NCBI RefSeq assembly: GCF_000002235.5
Contig: NW_022145599.1
Location: 26,921,856-26,985,855 of the forward strand
Length of the DNA: 64,000 nt
Direction of reading: 5' to 3'
Source: Strongylocentrotus purpuratus
Taxonomy: Eukaryota > Echinodermata > Echinoidea > Camarodonta > Strongylocentrotidae
Positions 46,617 to 57,832 of the stretch are shown here, piece by piece; within the stretch, counting starts at the first letter, position 1; the number at the start of each line of letters is the position of its first letter. The notes beneath the pieces were generated by a model, which was not told where the DNA came from, did no database searches, and saw only the letters and a list, made by a program, of their open reading frames with translations. Position numbers and translations under genes: made by a program.

Positions 46617-47611
46617 CTATCTATCTGTTTTTCTCTCCATTGCTTCTCTTTTTGAATGTTTAAATAGGAAATGTTTCCATTTCAACTTTGCGTTTTATAG
46701 CGCTTCCAAATCTCTAGTTTTTTCATAATATAAATCATAGTTGTTCAGTAGGCCTATAGAACTCTTGTGTAAATCACAAATCATGGCATCAGACAAAGCT
46801 CAATGAATTCCCTTTATTCTTAAGCTTCATATTTTGTCATCTTCATATAGATTACAGGCTACAATACATTGCACAATTTTGGATGAAAATCAACAGTAAA
46901 TGATTCCTGAAAGTGATATCATCACACTATCTTGATAAAATCTAGATATCTCAAATCCCTTGTTGATGAGTCAGGCTACTGATGAAATGAATTTTGTGGC
47001 AAAGACCAAATAACACTGTAAAAAATACAAGAATCCCTAGGTCACTAAACGATTCTTGTACTTCTGTATATATAAAAGGGAAATAGTTACAAACATAAAG
47101 AAAATTGTTCCATAAACTGAGGTTTTATTTCTGAGAATTTCAAGAATCTCTAATTGATCATGAATTTAACAGGCAAAATATTTTTCAGCAAGTAATGCAG
47201 CATAATTATCGAAATCACTAACGTAAGCCCCATCGCAAGTCGCACACGGCATCAATACATTACAGCACGAGCCGTCACAGGTCATTTGGTGCGGTTTGAG
47301 ACCACACTGATCGTAAAAGGGCACTTCAATAGAATATTTTCATTTATTTTTTCCTGAATTTTTTTCCTTATTATGATGACTGTGATGCTCAGTAATGAGT
47401 TCATGATCCATATATATATATAGAATGATTATTATTGAAAAGTATATAACTGGCAGTGGTTGTGGCTCTACACTAATCTAAAAACTCAAAATTTGTCCTC
47501 TTGATCGGCGAAAATATCTTACACAAAATGATGGCTCATACGGTAGACGCACAGGGATAAACTGATTTTTTAATTTAAAAAAAAATTAACTTGACTAAAT
47601 AAAGCTCATAC
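44166..47611. other. Non-coding DNA; expected intron of the 47.6 kb gene
   Basis: If the minus-strand exon at 47612-47731 is real, this stretch is the start of its first intron. It contains a 15 bp tandem repeat (ACTGGCTATAAT) at about 44910-44945, a poly-C and (CT)n tract at about 46553-46622, and G or C runs at about 44580 and 44789. I found no second exon that convincingly continues the reading frame. Confidence 0.4.
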
Positions 47612-47731
47612 CTGATAGTCCATGGGTCCATAAGTAGGGTAGAAGACGGGAGGGTGAAGAGGGTCCTCATATTCCAGAGGAGGTTGAGGGTGCCAGGCCA
47701 TGTCGTACGGGTTGGGTACGTGGGTGGTCAT
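47612..47731 (-). CDS. First coding exon of an unidentified gene
   Basis: On the minus strand an ATG at 47731-47729 opens exactly 40 codons, beginning MTTHVPNPYDMAWHPQPP and rich in Pro, Tyr, His and acidic residues, and ends at GACTATCAG|GTATGAG, a strong splice donor. The exon ends in phase 0. A TGA lies directly in frame before the ATG, so this ATG is the natural start. A TATA box lies about 130 bases upstream. Codons show third-position C use unlike the AT-rich surroundings. The composition would suit the disordered N-terminus of a transcription factor, but this is a guess and no family is recognised. The following exons must lie below 47611 or outside the window. Confidence 0.65.
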
Positions 47732-47860
47732 TCAAGCAGATGAGGGAGTACAGTACCGGTATCAAGAATGGGCGAGGTAGAGAGGCGTGGCAGAGGGGCG
47801 TGGCAACCAGATGGTAGGTATCCGATGCACAGGTTGGCAGTGGCGAATGCAAGGTGTGTG

Positions 47861-47873
47861 TGTTTATATATCC
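47861..47873 (-). promoter_or_regulatory. TATA box of the 47.6 kb gene
   Basis: The minus strand reads GGATATATAAACA. A start site about 30 bases downstream (near 47835) would give a 5' leader of about 105 bases before the ATG at 47731. Confidence 0.5.
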
Positions 47874-47894
47874 AAAGTGTAGAGGTCCGAAGAA

Positions 47895-48150
47895 AGTGAA
47901 AAAGAAAAGGAGGGCACAACATGAATACAACATTCCTTACGAAAAGAGACCTTCAATGTACTTGAATAACAACAAAAAATAAATCTAGGATTAACATTGT
48001 GACAGGTTCTTTCAAAATTTCAAGAGAGTAAAAAGAAAAGGAGAGCACAAAATGAATACAACATCTCTTTAGAAAAGAGACCTACTTTAAAACAACAAAA
48101 ATAAATCTAGGATTAACATTGTGACATGTTTTTCAAAAATTTGCAAGACT
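47895..48150. repeat. 131 bp tandem duplication upstream of the promoter
   Basis: Two adjacent units share AAAAAGAAAAGGAG, ATGAATACAACAT, GAAAAGAGACCT, AAATAAATCTAGGATTAACA and TTGTGACA. They begin about 25 bases upstream of the TATA box, so the duplication lies in the proximal upstream region of the gene. Confidence 0.85.
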
Positions 48151-48411
48151 CAAATGTGTTATGCGAAGTTCCAATAAAGAGCGACAATAAAACTTGGTCT
48201 GTCATGGCAAATAAGCAACCAAAAAGTATTTCATTTTTGATATTGCACAACACAAACTTTATTAGATAGTATGGCGTGTACATGAGAGTGAATAGACTTC
48301 TGTGCCAGGTGTTTGATGATTTATGCTATAATTGAATGACCTAACACGGCCCCCATGATAATGACAACTATGAAATGTAGCCAGAACTAGGTCATAGGAA
48401 AACTGGTTTAT

Positions 48412-48441
48412 TCAGATCCAGAAGTGCGTTAACCCTCTGTG
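48412..48441. repeat. GCCAGAAGGG palindrome, single arm
   Basis: TCAGATCCAGAAGTGCGTTAAC is a diverged single arm of the family. Confidence 0.4.
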
Positions 48442-50022
48442 AGGGTATATGAGTTTAAAAAAAAATTAAAATGGAGAAGGGCAAATTAACATGTTTTTCT
48501 GCCCATCTCTGAAAAAACTGTGCCAGTAAAATATCTGTGATGTCATCTTTTAGGTTTACATTTTAAGGTTTGGGGAAACATTTTTCTGTGTGATTGTTAT
48601 TCAAAATATTAAAAATATGAGACATGTTTTGTACAATGGTTTAGTTTATTGTTTGTTTTAGGTAAGGTAGTGTTTCAAGTAATAACCTGAACATCGCAGG
48701 AACTGAAATTTAGAGCTTAGTGATCTAATTCATATAGTTTACAAAAGTAACAAAATATGATTTACATGAAGAAAAAAATACATCAGTTATCAAAAGTTTC
48801 TTTTTCTTCAACAACATATCTAATTGCACATAAATCTGCGATAATTGTAGTACACAATCATTTTGTAAAATATATTTTGCCCTTTTTTTAATGATATGGA
48901 CACACAAATTATGACACTTTCCTATCAGTATAATCTGGAAATTGAAATCTGTTAATTCTCGTCTTCCTCCTGGACTGTAAGCAAGTGGTGGGGTCCATGG
49001 TACAAGGAAGCCTGCGATTAGCGGAGTAACATCAGATATCCTAATCTCCATGCACTAAGATTGTGTAAGCTCACTCATATTTCAGAAATTTACATAAAAG
49101 TACTTACGCTAGATCACTGTATTGAAAATGTACATTTGGAATAACAGACGGGTTGGGTTGTAATTTGGGGGGAATATATTATCTTGTTGTATGCTTGCGA
49201 TGTATGTACATTGCTTCCAATGCAATGTTTGGAGGAAAAAAATATAAGTAATTGAAAATATTATGAACACAATGTGTAGCAAAATATGACTTACAGGCTC
49301 TGAAGAAAAAGCGGAACTAAATGGTAGATTCAGTATTTAAAGACACATCTTGGGTACCTTTAGTCTGTGTGATGACTAAATTCAATAATGTGGGCAGCTT
49401 ACATTAGGAGGTATGTCAAGGAGATAAGGTGATAAATAAATCCTTTCATTCCTTCTTCTACCTCCCCCCCCCCCCCCCCCCCCCCCCCGCCAAGAAGAAA
49501 AAAGAAAGAAGAAGAAGAAGACATAACCCAAAAGTTTCATTACAAAAGAAACCAAACATATTGTGAACTAAAATGAAGAAAAACTACTAAATAAGCCAAT
49601 GATACGTTTGATACAAGAAAAATCATTGTACATTATACCTCTGAACAAATTTTTTCACAGAGTAAACTGGATATCTTTGCATCGCTGAAACACCCTTCTT
49701 AACGATAAAATAACAACAGCAAAACCCCTAAGATTCAAACAAAGAAAGTAAATATAAACTACTAAGATAGTTACCAGGTATCTTCAGATGTTTTCTGAAG
49801 GAGAAGGCAATAAAATCCAGACAAACTGATCCAAGTTTTAAAAGTTTTTTCCAAACTGCTGCAAAAGTAACATACTACTACTGATGAGTCAGTCACAGAT
49901 AGAGAATGCACGTAGTTTACTGGAATGGGGGGTACACGGTGTGGGGAAGGGGGCAAGAGTAATGTAGAATTCCTGTGCAAGTGGTTGTGCAGTATAGAAA
50001 GTTCTTTTACGTGTAAGGGGCG

Positions 50023-50024
<2 letters not shown>
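48442..50024. other. Non-coding DNA with a long C run
   Basis: A run of about 26 C lies at 49463-49488, followed by GAAGAA-type purine repeats. A minus-strand frame at 48725-49051 has a short protein-like part near 48950-49040, but it has no clear splice sites and is not called. Confidence 0.4.
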
Positions 50025-50065
<41 letters not shown>

Positions 50066-50160
50066 GGCCGCCATTGCTTACTTCCTCTGCGAATTAAAGG
50101 GGCTTCCTGCGACTCTGCGCCAGCCAGCCAATCACAGCGCAGCGTTCATGTGTGAGCGAC
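50025..50160 (-). promoter_or_regulatory. Possible CCAAT-type promoter with (GA)n leader
   Basis: The block at 50064-50160 is GC- and CpG-richer than its surroundings. On the minus strand it reads GTGATTGGCTGG (an inverted CCAAT/NF-Y box), then GAGGAAGTAAG (ETS-like), then GCAATGGCGGCC. That last phrase has the form of a start context or a YY1-type site. It is followed by about 40 bases of (GA)n at 50025-50063. The ATG frame runs into the GA repeat as Arg-Glu, so it is not a credible protein. An upstream promoter of the 47.6 kb gene is one possible reading. Confidence 0.3.
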
Positions 50161-52455
50161 AAAGATACTTTACTATAAGGGCAATGACTAATATTGGAGA
50201 GAGAGAGAGAGGAGTAAAGTTTTTTTTGAAGATTTTATGATGCAGATAGGGGGAATGTAGTTTCTAACTTCAGACACTATAAGATATACAGTTGACAACA
50301 TTATTGATACCTTACCAAGTTTTGTCATTTTTTAAGTATGTGAAAAATTGATTTTCCCCAATTTATATTTCTTGAGAATGTGACATATCAAAGCTTACAT
50401 CTTACAGTATTCAAGAAAGGCTCTAATTCAACCAGCCCACCTTTTATTCTCGAGTTATGAAGAAAAAAAATTAAAGTTTACAGGAGGATAACTAATTCAG
50501 TTGTTAATTATATCTAAACTGGTATTGTTTCACAGCCCAAAGGACGTATCTCATTTAAAATACACTTTGCAATTATTAAGAGCACAAGTGAAACACAGGA
50601 ATTCATTATTAGACCTTTTACCCCTTAAGTAAAATTTAATTCAAGATTGTTCCGGAAAAAAAGTTTTGAAAAGTAAACTAATTGTACAAGTTTCACTTCT
50701 AATAACATCATAACGGCTGTTGATGCAGAAACAGATTTCTTTCTTGAACAAATGGCCCTGCTCGTATGCCTCAAACTCATCACTTTTTTTCTTCTTCAGG
50801 ATGTTAAATCAAAAAGTGAAAAATTTTGCTTACAGAGTGTATACCTTCAAAGTGGACTCAAGTCTATTTCAGGGCAGACAATACAACACACACGATAATA
50901 CAGTAATACATTTACTAAACACTGTAATTGCATAAACTACAAGGAAATTTAATCAATTTAAAGTCCATTTTCAGGATATCTATTGCATTAAGGATCACTT
51001 TAGAGGCATCCTTGTGGAATATGTATATAATTCTGAATCAGCTCTCTTACCTAAACCATTTTCTTGAGATGACTTAACACTTTTGATCAAATTCTTTGTA
51101 TATCATGTATCACACAGACACTGTATAGGATTACCCGGTAATCCGGTATACTGTGAATTTGTAAAGTTATTTGCTTTATGCCCATTGAAAGTGACCTAAT
51201 AGCATGATTTTTCTTTATGGTTAGAATGACCAAAGTGACATGGACATGATTTAATGAAAATTAGAAATATATTCCACATTTTATACAAAAAAAGATAATC
51301 GTCTGCAAAAATGTGTAAGTCCCTGAAAGTGTCGCAGATACAGGGGCTAATTGTAAATTTGCTTGATTTCAACTTTTGAATGCAAACATGATGATAAACT
51401 GAATTTTTGAAGGAAAAAGAAAGAGAAAAAATGTTTGATTGTGGAGAGTTAAAAAGAAGTACAAGTTATGAAAAGCTATATTCAATATCAGAGAGACTGA
51501 CATGCTTTTTTAAATAAATTTAAGTTGCAAGATTGAAGTACAAAGTCAGCTATCTGTAGCTATGAGCATGCTCACACAGGCAAGACTCAACAAAATATAT
51601 TCAGCTTAAACAATATGCTGCCCTCTTGAGTTAGCTGTGTGCAACATTGTGAAAAAATGGAGACCTACTTTATGTACATCTTTCATAACAAAGTTATTGG
51701 GATGAGCAAAAGTTTTTCCTTTATATCATCATTGATGCACTTTTATAATCATATAGAATTGAGGAAATTTCATCATATTTACCTCCTAAATACCTACAGC
51801 GTGACCTAATTTCCTCCAGGTGGGAAACAGATATCAAAATTAGGGGTTAAAATCTATTCTGAAAACATTCTTTAGCAATATGATATCACATATCATTCAT
51901 ACATTACGTGACTTGGAGTATTTTGATAAAGAATTGCTTTTCTGCTCAATTCATAATACAATTTAAACTCTAAGGTAGTATTGAGTTTAAAAATTTATGG
52001 TGATAGAAAAATAAATTCAAGCCGACAATTTCAGTGTCCTAGTTTCCTAAATGACTATAAAATTGAACCCCAAATATCATCAGTGGATCAATTCTTCTTT
52101 CTTTTCTTCTTTACTTCTGTGTCTTTTTTAAAATCCTTTTCTCGCTACCACCCTAGTACAAGGCTAAGTAAAATTTTGCCAGTGTGAAAAGCATATACAA
52201 TTTAACCCTGTCATTCTAAAACACCAAAAAAGAAAGAAAAAAAACCTATGGTAATCTCATCAATTATTTCTATTACCAAAGAATGGCATGGAATGGCCTA
52301 AATGGACATCACAGATCCGTTGCTATCTCTAAAAATTACAGGGTTATGTGCCTCTGCTTCCTCCTGTACGTAAATCCAGGATGAATTCCAGTAATGTTCT
52401 TTGACGTTGCACACCCCCACTGTTGGGTCAAGAGACTGGAGTTATGGAATCGTCA
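50161..52455. other. AT-rich non-coding DNA, nothing recognised
   Basis: A short GA run lies at about 50196-50211. The frames are short and unsupported. Confidence 0.45.
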
Positions 52456-53140
52456 TTCCAGATTTCTTTGCCAGGACTGACAGCCGGATGATTTCCTGGC
52501 TAAACCTCAAAAGGTATGTCTACATCAGCTCGAGATTGCCAAATAGCCCGCTATTTCTGATTTGGGAAATAAGCCAGAAGTTACAAATCACGTCTTCATC
52601 AGCTCGAGACTCGACCTCGAGCTCAAGATATTTTTCTCAGCGTCCGCGCATAGTGCGAGTCTTTGGGTTGGTGAAGACGCACCGGAAAAAAAGGGGGATA
52701 TTTTACCAAATAGCAGGATATTTTGCAAACTAGCCCAAGATATCGTGGGATGATTATCTCGACCAAATTTCCCGCTAATTGCGACTGCGGGCTGATGAAG
52801 ACACAAATTAGCTGGATAATTTTTGCGATCGGGATAGTTAAAATAGCGGGTTTTGGGGTAATCTCGAGCTGATGACGACAGGCCTAAACAGGCACTGTGC
52901 ACACCTTGGTGAAAGTTGTTAAAGTTAGGAAACGTGGAAGGCTGGATTTATAAGAAACCAACAGGAATGAAATGGTTCTAATGTCTTTTTAAGTTGATAT
53001 GTGTATTCAAAATTATTCAAAATTATTTGAATCTCAGTGAACTAGAACAGGCAAAACGGTAAAATCATGTTGTGCCAAATTTCTTTCAGGACTGTCTTAG
53101 GATTTCCCCGGCAAAGCTGCAAACAGGCATTGTGCACACC
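52456..53140. repeat. Diverged duplication, one copy interrupted by MITE B
   Basis: Segments at about 52456 and 53077 share CAGATTTCTTT.CAGGACTG and GGAT(T)TCC-GGC-AA-CT, and after the MITE AACAGGCACTGTGCACACCTT matches AACAGGCATTGTGCACACCTT. The second copy therefore shows the sequence without the insertion. Confidence 0.7.
52513..52884. mobile_element. MITE family B, copy 2
   Basis: It shares ATCAGCTCGAG-TTGCCAAATA, AAATAGC-GGATATTTT, CCCGCTAA-TGC-ACT-GGGCTGATGAAGAC and GAGCTGATGACGACAGGCC with the copy at 39196-39518. Its left end is more diverged (GGTATGTCTACATCAGCTCG). It contains an extra internal direct copy of CTTCATCAGCTCGAG at about 52592, which suggests an internal duplication or nested insertion. 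Confidence 0.75.
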
Positions 53141-54186
53141 TTCCAGAAGGCTAGGTACATAATTGCAAAACTTCACTTCAGATTCTTCCAAACACATGAT
53201 ATTTAATTAATCTGTAACCAAATCAAAACATGATGATGTTACTAAGTGGCAGAACTACAAAGTGCAGTAATTATTTTTTCTTCTTTTTTCAAGTCAATGC
53301 TAAAATACATTTTTCCCAAAACGGCACTTGACCATTTAGTATTAAATAGAGTGAAGTATGTCCTGTAGTGCTAAACTGCACTAATTGTTTTTTTATCAAC
53401 TGATATGTTCACCTTGTAATACTCCAACCACAGTTTTCTTTGCAATTTGTCATGATTTATATCAAATCTCCATTGACAGTCTATGATTGAATATCACACT
53501 TACAACCATTCATCATAGCTGTGTTCCTCTTCCATGTTTAATCTCAGGATATTTCATTTCCAAATCATGTCTTATAACTTAACACAATAAATGTATACAT
53601 CATGATACAGTGAGTTAAAGTTAATTCAATCAAACTATAGGTTATCTCATGGTGTGAACACAACCATCATCCTTTCCTGCCAATCCAAGTAACTCAAGGC
53701 CACCGGAAATGCTCTTATATACTCTGGTATCAGTGGAATATATCAACAATGGAACAAAATCTATGAGGACACCTCCACTGATACGTCAATTGTGATACTG
53801 TGAATTGACAACTAAATCCAGGAATTTACATTGAATTTGACTGTATAACAATACAGTTATTGAGGAAAGCTGGAAAAGCCTTACAATGATAAGAGACAGC
53901 ATTTTAGCAGGACCTGTGCTGGAATTGTTGTCTTTCATACTTTATAAGTTACAATAAAATGAATAAACCATATGAATAGTTATTTCAAAATTATCTTTTT
54001 TTGTTATATGCAAACCCTTTCAACAGACCCAACATACATTGTATAAAGAAGGACATTTCTCAAATTTGAAAGAATATGACAGTTTGAAATTTTAAGACTA
54101 TAAGAAAACAAAATAGACGATTTAGCAAGATCAAGAGAGGGTATATTATTATTCAATTAAATCACCCCTTCACTTTTAGGAGAGAA
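53141..54186. other. AT-rich non-coding DNA, nothing recognised
   Basis: No exon-like stretch, RNA gene or element end was seen. Confidence 0.45.
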
Positions 54187-54189
54187 TTA

Positions 54190-55457
54190 GACCCCGTTCT
54201 CACTCACTTCGTTGGCGTGCTCTAACTAAGACCCGTTCCTCAGGAGCGGTTCTTAGACCCCGTTCTCACTCACTTCGTGGGAGCGCTCTAACTAAGACCC
54301 GTTCCTCAGGAACGGTTCTTAGGTGAGTGAGAACGGTCAAAGTAGTCCAGGAAGTGGACTTCTGGACCGCTCCAGAAGACCACCTTCCGAGGTGGTCTTG
54401 AGGAGCGGGTCTTATTAAGAGCGGTTTGGAGCGCTCTAACGTGCAATGTGAACGGAGAGCGTACTTTGAACGGAAGTGAGCTAGTGACCTTCGGTGCGAA
54501 ACATGTAGTAAGGTAAATACCGTTTGTATTCCGCGCGTGAAAAAATTGATCTGCTGACCTGAGCTGCCATAGCAACAAGACCACTTTGACTCGTAGAGCG
54601 GTTTGAGCCATTAAAAACTGCTCGGAGTGTGTACGCTCGCAAACCGTTCCTCAAGACCCGTTCCTCTGGAGCGGTCCAACTAAGACCACTTTCAAAGTGA
54701 GTGAGAACGGTCAAAGTGGTCCAGGAAGTGGACTTCTGGACCGCTCCAGAAGACCACCTTCCGAGGTGGTCTTGAGGAGCGGGTCTTATTAAGAGCGGTT
54801 TGGAGCGCTCTAACGTGCAATGTGAACGGAGAGCGTACTTTGAACGGAAGTGAGCTAGTGACCTTCGGTGCGAAACATGTAGTAAGGTACATACCGTTTG
54901 TATTCCGCGCGTGAAAAAATTGATCTGCTGACCTGAGCTGCCATAGCAACAAGACCACTTTGACTCGTAGAGCGGTTTGAGCCATTAAAAACTGCTCGGA
55001 GTGTGTACGCTCGCAAACCGTTCCTCAAGACCCGTTCCTCTGGAGCGGTCCAACTAAGACCACTTTCAAAGTGAGTGAGAACGGTCAAAGTGGTCCAGGA
55101 AGTGGACTTCTGGACCGCTCCAGAAGACCACCTTCCGAGGTGGTCTTGAGGAGCGGGTCTTATTAAGAGCGGTTTGGAGCGCTCTAACGTGCAATGTGAA
55201 CGGAAAGCGTATTTTGAACGGAAGTGAGCTAGTGACCTTCGGTGGGAAACATGTAGTACGGTACATACGGTTTGTATTCCGCGCGCGAAAAAATTGATCT
55301 GCTGACCTGAGCTGCCATAGCAACAAGACCACTTTGACTCGTGGAGCGGTTTGAGCCATTAAAAACTGCTCGGAGTGTGTACACTCGCAAACCGTTCCTC
55401 AAGACCCGTTCCTCTGGAGCGGTCTAACTAACTTTCAAAGTGAGTGAGAACGGGGTC
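54190..55457. mobile_element. DNA element of three tandem 374 bp units, TTA-flanked
   Basis: The outer ends GACCCCGTTCTCACTCACTT and AAGTGAGTGAGAACGGGGTC are inverted, and TTA stands directly outside both (54187-54189 and 55458-55460). A TTA target duplication is typical of the PIF/Harbinger superfamily. The left end is duplicated (a unit of about 65 bp at 54187 and 54252). Inside, three near-identical 374 bp units begin at about 54312, 54686 and 55060, each with several self-complementary patches. Identity between units is very high, so the triplication is recent. Each unit holds the same minus-strand frame of about 97 codons starting MAQTA-RVKVVLLLW, with no recognisable domain. Confidence 0.8.
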
Positions 55458-55460
55458 TTA

Positions 55461-56398
55461 CTCAAGAATTCCTGAACTTATTTGTTATGGTTCAAATATG
55501 CTACAAAATGAATAACTCAATAATTATTTTACCCCAAACCATCATTCACATTCTAAATGCTTGTGCAGTATCAATGATTACATTCACCATAAATCAAGAT
55601 TTTATTCCCCTCCTCACTTAGCAGCCACTGGTGAAATTGAGTGATAACAATGTTGCACTGAAGGGGAATTAACATAATGATAGCTTTGTGGTTTTCAATT
55701 GATGGAGACCACTTTAAATGATGGATTCGTGAGTAAATATGTGGTTTTATTTGATCAGCCGAAATTGACATATTTTATCTTCTGACAGTGACACATGAAT
55801 GATTCTGTGATCTACCCCTGTTTTGACTGATGAAAACAATACGTTTTGTACATTTACTCCATAAGAATAAGCATAAGAATATGTAACATTTACTGGTATG
55901 AACATTCTCTGGTATTGTCAAAATAAAGGGCTTTTTTTTTTCTTTCAATTCTTTAATGTTTAAGTTTTTTTGTGGGGTGGGGTCAAAATAATCTGATTTT
56001 CTCTCTTGTTGAAAATTAAATATAACATTCTTTTTCAATCCTCATTTACTAAAAGAAAGAAAAAACATAATTTCAATGAGCAGAATATGGTCTCCAAGAT
56101 TGTGCAATTTCACAATTAAAATCAGGTTATTTTTCTGTTTGAATTCGTTTTAACTCAGCTGGCTTTTATGGCCAAGCCTATACCGTACACCCCCTTTTCT
56201 CAGATTTCCAAGATATTCTTGGATGGACAGATGTATCATTGGGCAGAAAGTGAAAAGAGATAAAAGGGGATGATGGGGAGATAAAGAGAAGAAAGAAAAA
56301 AACAAGGTAAATTTATTTTTAAAAACAAACACAAAAGATGAAAGTTATTCAAAGCTGCCATGCATCAGCTATCTACTGCTGATGAATAAAAAGTACAT
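55461..56398. other. AT-rich non-coding DNA, nothing recognised
   Basis: Only short unsupported frames and A/T runs were seen. Confidence 0.45.
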
Positions 56399-56471
56399 CT
56401 CATCTGTTGGAGCCAGAAGGTCATTTATAAATATACTTTACACAAAAATAATACCCTTCTGGCTCTGAACA
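56399..56471. repeat. GCCAGAAGGG palindrome, copy 11
   Basis: CTCATCTGTTGGAGCCAGAAGG pairs with ACCCTTCTGGCTCTGA. The loop is AT-rich and about 25 bases long. Confidence 0.85.
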
Positions 56472-57013
56472 CCCTGTAAAGTGGAGTTGTGGTTTTATCT
56501 ACTGAGTTGCATCCAACATGAAATAACGAAGACCGAACTGTCATTTGTATTTAGTGACAGGCCAATTATGTGTACTTTCTGAAAGTGCCAACAAACAATT
56601 CAATCTTACTAGGACAAAAACATTGAGTTGAAGAAAGCTGGTCTCTTGAAATGATCACTGTACTTTCTAAATAAAAAGTGTTGATTTTCCTTTTCAATTA
56701 GATAATGTATATTCTAGATTTCATGCTCCCTCAGTATTTTTCTCTCCAAACTCTAACCCTTCCCCTTTTCCTTAAACCTTCAAGGCAAAGGTATATTTTA
56801 CTTTGAAATACCTATTAAACTTTGTTAATTTTTTTTTTGCTTTTACAAACAAAGCTCCCCCACCCCCTCACCCCCCCCCATGTGCATCACAGCAAAAACA
56901 AAACTTACAACATGGATCCAGCAATAGCCCTTTAATGTTTAACCTATATTTGATATATAAATTTCCAATTTCATTTCTTTGAACTAAAATTGTAGTTTTA
57001 AACATCAAGGACA
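56472..57013. other. AT-rich non-coding DNA, nothing recognised
   Basis: C-rich spots (CCCCCACCCCC) at about 56857-56879. No gene was seen. Confidence 0.45.
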
Positions 57014-57096
57014 ATATCATCTGTTGAGAAACAAAAAGGGTATTTAGTCTATGAAGGTGTATACATGTATGCCCTTCTGGCTCTCAGCAGACTATA
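57014..57096. repeat. GCCAGAAGGG palindrome, copy 12
   Basis: The left end ATATCATCTGTTGAGAAACA and the right end GCCCTTCTGGCTCTCAGCAG pair out to the TATC/ATAT edges. Confidence 0.85.
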
Positions 57097-57139
57097 TCGA
57101 CCTATGCTGCATTGCAATAAATATGAGGTAGGTTGTAGA

Positions 57140-57385
57140 CAAGTCCAGCTGTTACCTGCGGCCAACGCGTGGAGGTGTTGCACATAATTCCCCAGCGCAG
57201 CACCTTCTCACTCCGCAAGCCATTACAAATACAGTCGTGTCACACCCGAGTGAGCGCGAGCCGACCTAACACGCCTCCGCAAATGATGCATCGGGATCGC
57301 CGGTTCCCCCGGGATGCACAAAACTCCGGGCGTTATTACCACTTTGTCACAGATATCTACACACGCATTTTACTCTGTCGTCATA
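57140..57385 (-). promoter_or_regulatory. CpG-rich block, possible leader exon or regulatory DNA
   Basis: This stretch is clearly richer in G+C and CpG than its neighbours and holds no repeat that I recognise. On the minus strand a donor-like GGCCGCAG|GTAACAG lies at about 57152-57153. No long frame ends there, so it could only be a non-coding or very short leader exon. Its position upstream of the 47.6 kb exon on the same strand would suit an alternative 5' exon, which is speculative. Confidence 0.25.
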
Positions 57386-57559
57386 AAACTTGACAACTAG
57401 TCAAATAGCATGCATAATGTATGTTGAGCAGGCTCGTAAAACATGAAGGAGCAGATTTTGGTGTTTTCCATCAAGCTGAGAGCTGCTGTCTCCTTTATGT
57501 GCCTATATACTCTACATTTCATATTGGCATCTCTTTAATATTTTCTTCTTTTGCCCCCT

Positions 57560-57832
57560 CTTTTTACTATCTCTCTCTCTCTCTCTCTCTGAACTGTAAC
57601 ATTCGTTCAACCTTTAAAGTTTGTCTCCTTCCGTCTCTCTTTTATGTGAATCTCGCTTTCTGTCAACGTCTCTGTCTCTCTGACTCTTTATGTATGTATG
57701 TCTTATCGTTTCTCTCTCTCTCCCTATCTCTCTCTCTCTCTCTCTCTCTCTCCTGCTTCCTCCTTCCCCTCCTCCCCCTCTCTTTCTCTCTCTCTCCCTG
57801 TCTCTCTCTCTCTTTCTCTCTCTTCCTATCTC
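57560..57832. repeat. (CT)n microsatellite cluster
   Basis: Several CT tracts (about 57568-57590, 57710-57752, 57778-57825) separated by short unique DNA. Open frames on both strands here are Leu-Ser or Arg-Glu rich and derive from the repeat. Confidence 0.9.

Noticed and set aside
48725-49051. Minus-strand frame of 108 codons
   Set aside because: Only a short part looks protein-like; the rest is AT-driven, and no acceptor or donor bounds it convincingly.
49889-50074. Minus-strand frame starting MAAN then Arg-Glu repeats
   Set aside because: The body is a translation of (GA)n. Only the upstream block is kept as a possible promoter.
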